Below are positions 7,140 through 11,692 of a DNA stretch of 11,692 nt, one piece after another. The DNA is taken from positions 1-11,692 of the forward strand of contig JAITLH010000206.1 of the NCBI GenBank assembly GCA_031277995.1. The letters run 5' to 3'. Each line of letters starts with the position of its first letter. The stretch's first letter is position 1. The position numbers were made by a program, and so were the translations under genes. Origin of the DNA: Deltaproteobacteria bacterium. GTDB taxonomy: Bacteria > Desulfobacterota > Desulfarculia > Adiutricales > Adiutricaceae. The notes under the pieces are model-generated. The model saw only the letters and a program-made list of their open reading frames with translations. It made no database searches and had not been told where the DNA came from.

Positions 7140-7164
7140 CTTTAATTAATATTATTAATTAAAG
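7140..7164. promoter_or_regulatory. Perfect AT-rich palindrome, 11-bp arms, between the 170-aa and 91-aa genes
   Basis: CTTTAATTAAT (7140-7150) and ATTAATTAAAG (7154-7164) are perfect reverse complements around a 3-nt centre ATT. It sits between the stop of the 170-aa gene (7170) and the ribosome binding site of the 91-aa gene. It could be an operator for an internal promoter or an mRNA hairpin. The T-run needed for an intrinsic terminator is absent on the minus strand. Confidence 0.6.
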
Positions 7165-7169
7165 TAACT

Positions 7170-7682
7170 TTATCTATTGGCCAAACTCCAGCCCCTTAAA
7201 CTTTTTTCTTTCAAACGGTCGCCTTTTTTCATGGACGAAACGCTAAAACACTCCGTTTTGGGTTCTTGGGGAGGGTTTAAAGGCCAGGCGGGGTAAGCGT
7301 GGAGTCTTCCTCGCGAAAAATCGCTCGGGACCGATAGGGGCTGGTTAAAAATTCGGCCGGATAGAAAAGCCGCGAACTTGCCCCTACGCTTACCAATAAA
7401 CTTGAGCGCGAACTTGGCACTACGCTTGCCAATAAACTTGCCCGTGAACTTGCCCGCGAACTTGCCCCTACGCTTGCCAAAAAACTTGAGCGATAACTTG
7501 GCCCCAAAACCGACCGTTGACTGCCCGAAGGGCTTGGCCGATAGGCCGCCGGGGGAAGCCTGGCTAAACCTGGGGCGGTAACGATCATGGGCCTGGGGCG
7601 CTTTGGGGTATCCCCAGGGAGCCGCGCCTCGCGGCATTTGGCCTAGCTTAAATTTTTGATTTGGGGTTATGGCCAGTCTCAT
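7170..7682 (-). CDS. Possible 170-aa basic repeat protein (low-confidence gene)
   Basis: ATG at 7680-7682 without a convincing Shine-Dalgarno; TAA at 7170-7172. Residues about 65-104 consist of 12-residue repeats of the pattern (G/L)KF(I/F)GKR(R/S)(G/A)KFA, extremely basic. The rest is Pro/Gly/Arg-rich and probably disordered. The repeat unit is 36 bp plus one 12-bp insertion, both multiples of three, and copies differ by few changes, which supports coding. Against it, another frame is also open here (7588 to 7277), the composition is odd and no start signal is clear. If real, it is a basic, possibly nucleic-acid-binding, disordered member of the operon. It lies 51 bp after the 184-aa gene. 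Confidence 0.5.
   Translation of the reverse strand: MRLAITPNQKFKLGQMPRGAAPWGYPKAPQAHDRYRPRFSQASPGGLSAKPFGQSTVGFGAKLSLKFFGKRRGKFAGKFTGKFIGKRSAKFALKFIGKRRGKFAAFLSGRIFNQPLSVPSDFSRGRLHAYPAWPLNPPQEPKTECFSVSSMKKGDRLKEKSLRGWSLANR
7371..7490 (-). repeat. Three 36-bp repeats, the middle one with a 12-bp insertion
   Basis: Each copy begins CGCGAACTTG on the plus strand: 7371-7406, 7407-7454 and 7455-7490. The middle copy carries an extra 12 bp (one more AACTTG step). The first and third copies differ at only two positions, so the duplication is recent or homogenised. No spacer/repeat structure of a CRISPR array is present. Confidence 0.85.
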
Positions 7683-7733
7683 GATCGTTTTCCGTTTTTG
7701 GGGAGCCAGGGTTTTTTTGGGGCGGCCCTTGGC

Positions 7734-8288
7734 CTAAAATCGCCCGAGTTTTTCCAGGACTTTTTCGAGGGCTTCAAAAAGATCCCGTAAGTCGTCCCGC
7801 AAGGAGTCGTCCCATTGAAAGCCGTTCGCCCTGGGGTTTGGGCCTTCGCCTTTTTCGGCCTGGCCAAAGGGGATTTTGCTCGCCCCGGCCAAAAGCGAAG
7901 GGTTTTTTTGGGCCTTGGGCTTTTGGCCCAATGGTTTTAGGCTTAGGCCGCCGGGCTCTTGGAGCCTAGCCGGCCTGGGGGTTTTTTCTCCGGCCGCTAG
8001 GGTTATTTTCCGGTCGCTTTTTCCGGGGCCGGCTTCGAAGTTTTTTTGGGGGCCATTTTTGGGACCCGCCCTTAGTTGGCTAAAGAAAGCGTTTTGGGCC
8101 CTTTCCTCGGCGGCCAGCTTACGGAGAGTGGCTTTCAGGGCGTGGTCGGCTAGGCTGAAAAGGCCGCCTGGATCTTTTTCAAGATCTTGGTAAAAGTTCG
8201 AGGTTTTATCGGCTTCCAGACGACTTAGGAGGGCCCCGAGTTCCTCTTTGTTTTTCCGATTGAAATAACTCGACATGTTTACACCCAT
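7734..8288 (-). CDS. Uncharacterised helical protein with long disordered linker (184 aa, or 180 from the second ATG)
   Basis: Two in-frame ATGs are possible: 8286-8288, 3 nt after the TGA of the upstream gene, and 8274-8276. Neither has a strong Shine-Dalgarno, so translation is probably coupled to the upstream gene. Stop TAG at 7734-7736. From the first ATG, residues about 5-80 are helical and rich in K/E/L (NRKNKEELGALLSRLEADK). Residues about 80-155 are a G/P/K-rich low-complexity linker. Residues about 160-184 form an acidic, then amphipathic helix (DDSLRDDLRDLFEALEKVLEKL), a typical interaction tail. No signal peptide, membrane span or catalytic motif. Family not recognised. Confidence 0.75.
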   Translation of the reverse strand: MGVNMSSYFNRKNKEELGALLSRLEADKTSNFYQDLEKDPGGLFSLADHALKATLRKLAAEERAQNAFFSQLRAGPKNGPQKNFEAGPGKSDRKITLAAGEKTPRPARLQEPGGLSLKPLGQKPKAQKNPSLLAGASKIPFGQAEKGEGPNPRANGFQWDDSLRDDLRDLFEALEKVLEKLGRF

Positions 8289-8291
8289 GGG

Positions 8292-8864
8292 TCAGTCGCC
8301 GTTGTAGAGCTTATTGACCCGCTTTTTGGCCGCGGATTTTAGCCCATCCAAAAAAAGTTGGGTCAGGTCCTCCGTGGCCTCGACGAGTTTCTGGGCCCGA
8401 TCGTATTCCAGCTCGATTAAGCGGTTGGCCTCGCTTTCGGGAAGTAGGCCCGCCTCAAACCGCTCGATGACGTTAAGCCTATACTCATGCGATTCGCTGG
8501 CCGCCCTATCGGCCGCGCTTTGGACCCTGGAATTCGCGATCTCCATGTTGGCCTTGGCGGCCGCGGTGATTTGGTGCCCAACCTTGGCCTTGATGGCATC
8601 CGATTGATTCTGGCATTCCTCAAGGATGGCCAGGGCGCCGGTTTCCATATGGGCCAGCAGAATCTCCTTTTCGGTTTCCATCTTCTTGAAACGGATTTCC
8701 TGGACGTGGGCTTTGGCCTTTTTCCTAACGGCCCTGTTCGAAGGCCATAGGGAAGCGGAATTGGCGAACCTTTCAATGTCCGAATGGGTCACTCGCTCCG
8801 GACTGGTTTTTTCGTTTTCGCTTATGGGCCGCTTGAATTTCACGATGGCTTTTTGGTCGTACAT
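8292..8864 (-). CDS. Uncharacterised 190-aa all-helical protein, first gene of the operon
   Basis: I prefer the ATG at 8862-8864, which has GAGAGG 5 nt upstream. A TTG at 8928-8930 in the same frame would add 22 residues and is less likely. Stop TGA at 8292-8294. Residues 1-20 are polar and basic. From about 22 to 182 the protein is nearly continuous helix, rich in A, E, K and Q (KKMETEKEILLAHMETGALAILEE, then AAAKANMEIANSRVQSAADRAASES), with coiled-coil character and no membrane span. The spacing to the next gene is 3 bp, so the two are translationally coupled. Family not recognised. A structural or scaffold role is an inference. Confidence 0.82.
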   Translation of the reverse strand: MYDQKAIVKFKRPISENEKTSPERVTHSDIERFANSASLWPSNRAVRKKAKAHVQEIRFKKMETEKEILLAHMETGALAILEECQNQSDAIKAKVGHQITAAAKANMEIANSRVQSAADRAASESHEYRLNVIERFEAGLLPESEANRLIELEYDRAQKLVEATEDLTQLFLDGLKSAAKKRVNKLYNGD

Positions 8865-8976
8865 AATCGCCTCTCTCAGATTTTGGGCCGTCCTGTTTTT
8901 GGATGGGATGATCCGGTTTAGGGGAATCAAACAATTCCCTATGTGAACAGCGTAGTTGTTTATTTTCCACTTTAAA

Positions 8977-9018
8977 AGTTATTTGATTGTCACTAGTTAT
9001 GAAATAGTTATCATAACT
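8977..9018. promoter_or_regulatory. Operator-like cluster of AGTTAT half-sites at the operon head
   Basis: AGTTAT occurs at 8977-8982, 8995-9000 and 9006-9011, and its complement ATAACT at 9013-9018. The last two form the perfect 13-bp palindrome AGTTAT-C-ATAACT (9006-9018). The 8995 and 9006 copies are 11 bp apart, about one helical turn. On the minus strand the palindrome contains TATGAT (9010-9015), a good -10 sequence for the operon, although I find no good -35 at the right distance. A regulator binding here would control the operon, and the divergent 9607-11343 gene is the obvious candidate. Confidence 0.5.
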
Positions 9019-9184
9019 TGTCATGGATTTGTTATCGTTGTAATTTCAATAGCTTACGTGACGAGCTTGCTTTTTTGGCCCCTTCTGGCTAGAGTAATAG
9101 AACGAAAAAAATATAAACCCCCGAATTTTTAAGCGATTATGTCGAACGCAATCTATAACTCTTTAAATTTATTGATAAAAAATT

Positions 9185-9249
9185 ACCGTTTGTTTTTTGT
9201 TTTTCCCCGATTCGGGGGAGAAAATTTAGAAAAATAAGAAAAAAACGGT
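9185..9249. other. Long imperfect inverted repeat with GC core and T-rich/A-rich arms
   Basis: Outer arms ACCGTTT (9185-9191) and AAACGGT (9243-9249) are complementary. A GC core TTCCCCG / CGGGGGA (9203-9209 and 9213-9219, one wobble) folds around a 3-nt loop. Between outer arms and core the left side is T-rich and the right side A-rich, so further pairing with bulges is possible. It may act as a transcriptional barrier between divergent units. Confidence 0.45.
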
Positions 9250-9346
9250 TTGTTTGGAAAAAAACCTCGCCCGTTTTCCGTTTTTTTTGGCCCGACGCGC
9301 TTTGGCCTGAAGCGTTTTGGCTCGATTAGGGAAGGCTCGAATCGCC

Positions 9347-9418
9347 AAGGCCAGATTCGTGGGGACGTTTTTTTGGGAAGGCCAGATTCGCGAGGGGGCG
9401 TTTTGGGAAGGGCAGAGG
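9347..9418. repeat. Degenerate ~31-bp tandem repeat in the divergent intergenic region
   Basis: AAGGCCAGATTCG occurs at 9347-9359 and 9378-9390, 31 bp apart. Each is followed by a G-run, a CGTTTT run and GGG. A third, partial and decayed unit (AAGGGCAGAGGGCG) follows. The period is not a multiple of three, which argues against coding. Confidence 0.6.
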
Positions 9419-9606
9419 GCGCCTGGCTTGGGGGTTAAAGGCCGGTTTTGGGGCTACTTGGCCAATGGGGAAATGGTTGGCCGATGAGTAATTGAGCCTT
9501 ACCGGTTTTAGGGAAATTTTAAAATTTTTAGGCAAAAAATTGGCAATTTAGGCTAAAAAGATTGGGCTGATTAGTTTTTTTAAATTATTTATGGGGAATA
9601 AATAGT

Positions 9607-11343
9607 TTGTCAGGGAATAACAATAACGTAAACGGCTCTCGTAGGGTTACTTTATTTTCTTTCACGATAGAAAATATGGTTTTCGTCGTCAACGAAGTCG
9701 TGCAGGACAAAAAATGGGAGCTTAGCGTTCCGTCTTTGGGGATAGCTCCGGTCACGATTAGTGGGAAGACGCGGCAACTTTTTGAGTTATTCCTCCAAAA
9801 AGGAAATTCCGTTCAAGACATTAGCGGATATTCAGGCTATTTGGCCGACGAGGCCTCCATCGCCCTAAGCGCCAACGACGGCACCCAAGATTCTTGGAAG
9901 GAAGCCTTTCCCCAGCATATCAAGCGCATCAGGGAAGCGGTGCTTAAGGCTTGCGGAAAAGACAAAGATCGCTTGCCTTATGAAAAATTTTTGGATCACG
10001 ACAAGGACAGAACCAGACATTACTATATTTGGAAACCTGGAATCCCCACCGATCACTTCGCCAAGAATTACTTCTCCAGGGATTTTCGCGAATACGCCGT
10101 CAAGGCGACTTTAAACAGAAGCAAGACGGAAAGCGAACTTGGGAATTTCATCGACAACGTTCTGGACGTTTACGGCGAATTGCAAGGGTTTTTTTATCGG
10201 GACAAAGACATAGACATTCCTTTCCAGTTTTTTGAAATGAAGGAAGAAATTTTTGGCCGGCCCCGATTCCCCTTGACGGTCAAGCAAGGCAAACCCCAGG
10301 TCCCCAACCGGGGCAAAGACACCTTGCTTAGGATCCGCACCGCCGAAAAACGGCATAACCACCAGCGGCATTTTGTCTATCCCGGGCTTATCTATCGCTT
10401 GTTGTCCACCGGCAAAGGCGGCGATTGGCTTTTGGGCCAAACGGTCTATACCGATTTGATTGAAAGCTGCGATTACTTAAATTTCAAAATCAAAGCCGGT
10501 TGGTGGGAAGCCAAAAGCCGAGACGCCGAGGCCGCCACCGAATTTTTAACCAACGACCCCTTGGTCAAAGAATGGGCCGATCTGGTCCGGCGCATCCTAA
10601 AAGAGCAAAACTTCAAGCACTATCTGGCCGGCCTGGCTTTTTCGGTTCCCATTTTTCAGGTTTGCAAAGACAAAAGCCTAAAAATCATCCTGGCCCAGGA
10701 TTCAAATTTAAAGCAAGCCGACTATGGCCTTCACGTCGCCCCGGCCGGGATGTTGGAATTTAGCCAAGGCGACAGCGAAGAAAAAACCCTTTCCCTGGAA
10801 AATTTCCAGACCATAGTCGCCAAGGAATTGGTGGAAGAAACCTTGGTTGGCCAAAACTTTTCCGCCGTGGATGGCCGGTATAAGCGCTCCTTTTCGGTCA
10901 TGGAATCCGGTCCCCACGAATTTGGCGATCCTTTCAAGGCCTCGATAGTTCGCCAGATAATAAACGAGCAGATTCTGGCCAACTGGAACGACATTTGGAA
11001 AAACCCCCAAGCCAAACCGTCGCAAACCCCTTTAAACGCCGTCCTTAATTTCGATCCCAAAACCCACCCGTCGTTTTGGATAATCGATTGCTTTACCCTA
11101 AGGCCCGAGATCATAATGCCCGTGTACATCATCGAAGATCTCCCCTCGGCCTTTAACTGGGAAGTTCAAGAAAACACCGCCTTCCTCAAACAGTTTTCTT
11201 CATGGTCAGAAGTTACCAACTACATTTTAAGGGATCGGGAAAGACTGTCGGCCCCCGGCTTGGCGGGCCTGTATTTTGGGGCCAAACACTATTTCGATAC
11301 CCCCGATAAAAAATCGCTATTGTCCTTGCCCCAAACGTCCTAA
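9607..11343 (+). CDS. 578-aa putative regulator: winged-helix-like N-terminus plus degenerate Nudix-like C-terminal domain
   Basis: Start is TTG at 9607 with GGGGA 9 nt upstream; an internal ATG (codon 24) is a weaker alternative. Stop TAA at 11341-11343. Residues about 38-143 resemble an OmpR/PhoB-type winged helix: a TRQLFELFLQKGN helix, a second helix, then HIKRIREAVLKAC and a terminal YYIWKPG beta-hairpin. The middle (about 150-345) is unassigned, basic and aromatic. Residues about 346-420 have the layout of a Nudix fold, with HVAPAGMLEF (376-385) then, after an insertion, AKELVEET (405-412), matching REUxEE with R replaced by K. The box is interrupted and lacks the final G, so hydrolase activity is doubtful; ligand sensing is more likely. 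The C-terminus is helical. Both domain calls are by eye. No membrane span, hence cytoplasmic. Divergent from the seven-gene operon, it may regulate that operon. Confidence 0.85.
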   Translation: MSGNNNNVNGSRRVTLFSFTIENMVFVVNEVVQDKKWELSVPSLGIAPVTISGKTRQLFELFLQKGNSVQDISGYSGYLADEASIALSANDGTQDSWKEAFPQHIKRIREAVLKACGKDKDRLPYEKFLDHDKDRTRHYYIWKPGIPTDHFAKNYFSRDFREYAVKATLNRSKTESELGNFIDNVLDVYGELQGFFYRDKDIDIPFQFFEMKEEIFGRPRFPLTVKQGKPQVPNRGKDTLLRIRTAEKRHNHQRHFVYPGLIYRLLSTGKGGDWLLGQTVYTDLIESCDYLNFKIKAGWWEAKSRDAEAATEFLTNDPLVKEWADLVRRILKEQNFKHYLAGLAFSVPIFQVCKDKSLKIILAQDSNLKQADYGLHVAPAGMLEFSQGDSEEKTLSLENFQTIVAKELVEETLVGQNFSAVDGRYKRSFSVMESGPHEFGDPFKASIVRQIINEQILANWNDIWKNPQAKPSQTPLNAVLNFDPKTHPSFWIIDCFTLRPEIIMPVYIIEDLPSAFNWEVQENTAFLKQFSSWSEVTNYILRDRERLSAPGLAGLYFGAKHYFDTPDKKSLLSLPQTS

Positions 11344-11599
11344 AATTGGCCCCAAAATGGGCCCCAAAATGGGGCCAAAAAGGCTTGGTTGGCTTGTTTG
11401 GTTTGGCGCCCTTGGTTGGCCGATTGGTTTTGATTTTCTTGATTGGCTGACCTTTTGCCCAAAAACGCCTTCGGGAGAAATTATCCGTTGGTCATATGCC
11501 CCTTGGTTAACCTAGTTTAACTTTGTTTAATCTTGTTTTTCAGCTTAGTTAATTTTTTACTCATTTAAATATAATTAAAATTAACGAATTAAGTTGTTA
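11344..11599. other. Spacer after the regulator gene, no gene seen
   Basis: Begins with GGCCCC/GGGGCC repeats, then a TTGG-rich stretch to about 11460, then AT-rich DNA. An open frame across the start of this spacer (about 11276-11515) overlaps the end of the upstream gene out of frame and is largely repeat-encoded, so I do not call it. Confidence 0.5.
11346..11378 (+). repeat. GGCCCCAAAATG direct repeat with inverted GGGGCC, just after the 578-aa gene
   Basis: GGCCCCAAAATG stands at 11348-11359, is repeated at 11360-11371 (sharing phase, 12-bp period) and is followed by the complement GGGGCC at 11371-11376. TTGGCCCC (11346-11353) can pair with GGGGCCAA (11371-11378), or GGCCCC at 11360-11365 with GGGGCC across a 5-nt loop. 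There are alternative hairpins but no T-run, so it is not a standard terminator, although its place after the stop suggests a 3'-end structure. Confidence 0.6.
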
Positions 11600-11628
11600 T
11601 TGACGTTTTTTTGCGTAACGAATAAATT
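11600..11628 (+). promoter_or_regulatory. Candidate sigma70-type promoter facing the right edge
   Basis: TTGACG (11600-11605, 5 of 6 to the -35 consensus), a 17-bp spacer, then TAAATT (11623-11628, 4 of 6 to the -10). This is the best-spaced promoter match I found in the window. An ATG follows at 11644, leaving a short leader. Confidence 0.45.
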
Positions 11629-11643
11629 TAAAAGTCATTATCC

Positions 11644-11692
11644 ATGGTCACGAAGGCCATCTTTTTTCCGCGTTACGGGAAAAGGGTGGTTT
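11644..11692 (+). CDS. Possible start of a further plus-strand gene, cut by the window edge
   Basis: ATG at 11644 opens a frame of 16 codons (MVTKAIFFPRYGKRVV) to the edge. A sigma70-like promoter lies 15 bp upstream, but no Shine-Dalgarno is visible. Too short for a family call. The minus strand here ends every frame with a stop within about 50 bp, so a minus-strand gene tail cannot be excluded either. Confidence 0.28.
   Translation, partial: MVTKAIFFPRYGKRVV

Larger units (their letters stand above)
9025..9606. other. Divergent intergenic region with hairpin and tandem repeats, no gene
   Basis: Between the operon head and the plus-strand gene there is no supportable coding frame. The short frames present lack ribosome binding sites and run through repeats. 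The left half is AT-rich and contains a long imperfect stem (9185-9249). The right half (about 9250-9480) is rich in GGCC, CGTTTTGG and homopolymer T-runs and carries a degenerate tandem repeat. Before the gene at 9607 the sequence is AT-rich again, without a clear promoter. Confidence 0.55.

Noticed and set aside
7371..7490. CRISPR array
   Set aside because: The units are contiguous 36-bp tandem copies without unique spacers, in phase with an open frame. No cas gene nearby.
8773..9024. 83-codon minus-strand frame beginning upstream of the first operon gene
   Set aside because: It runs through the AGTTAT palindrome cluster, has no ribosome binding site, and overlaps the 190-aa gene out of frame. 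It is a chance frame across the promoter region.
9326..9535. 69-codon minus-strand frame in the divergent intergenic region
   Set aside because: It is encoded by the degenerate 31-bp repeat, whose period is not a multiple of three, and it has no ribosome binding site.
11276..11515. 79-codon plus-strand frame across the end of the 578-aa gene
   Set aside because: It overlaps that gene out of frame, and its MGPK repeats come from the GGCCCCAAAATG DNA repeat.
1..11692. Insertion sequence, transposase, integrase, tRNA or rRNA
   Set aside because: I found no transposase-like frame, no terminal inverted repeats with target duplications, and no cloverleaf or rRNA-like sequence.

Overview
The window looks like bacterial DNA from a Gram-negative lineage. 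The signs are Shine-Dalgarno sites in front of several genes, a very long repetitive secreted protein of autotransporter/adhesin style with an N-terminal signal peptide, and compact same-strand gene clusters. Genes are moderately GC-rich and rich in GGCC/TTGG words, whereas the gaps are AT-rich. No rRNA, tRNA or housekeeping gene is present, so I cannot name a taxon. A host-associated proteobacterium-like organism is only a guess from the adhesin style.

Layout. (1) Positions 1-3229, minus strand: the first 1076 codons of a giant surface protein. It is open without a stop to the window edge, where it enters a (QPGE)n linker. It starts with a 39-residue signal peptide and consists mostly of beta-helix-like G/N/V/T repeats. 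(2) Positions 3230-3857: AT-rich promoter region plus a gene-poor stretch holding a hairpin and a 48-bp imperfect duplication. (3) Positions 3858-8864, minus strand: a run of seven genes in one direction, apparently one operon, ending in a good intrinsic terminator at 3858-3901. In transcription order they encode a 190-aa helical protein, a 180/184-aa helical-disordered protein, a 170-aa basic repeat protein (least certain), a 91-aa coiled-coil protein, a 65-aa single-span membrane protein, a 513-aa membrane/coiled-coil protein with DUF4407-like topology and a Pro/Gly repeat tail, and a 271-aa beta-rich protein. Four of the six gaps contain a clear hairpin or palindrome. (4) Positions 8865-9606: a divergent intergenic region with an operator-like AGTTAT cluster, a 13-bp perfect palindrome, a long imperfect stem and a ~31-bp degenerate tandem repeat. 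(5) Positions 9607-11343, plus strand: a 578-aa protein that I read as an N-terminal winged-helix-like segment followed by a C-terminal degenerate Nudix-like segment, divergent from the operon and a candidate regulator. (6) Positions 11344-11692: a repeat-bearing spacer, a sigma70-like promoter and possibly the first codons of another plus-strand gene.

How it may fit together (inference). A small-ligand-sensing transcription factor (9607-11343) sits back-to-back with an operon whose products are nearly all coiled-coil, membrane-anchored or disordered and have no visible catalytic motif. That suggests a structural or envelope-associated assembly built around the DUF4407-like membrane protein. 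I do not recognise this gene set as any described system, so it is the best candidate in the window for something new. The adhesin appears to be a separate transcription unit.
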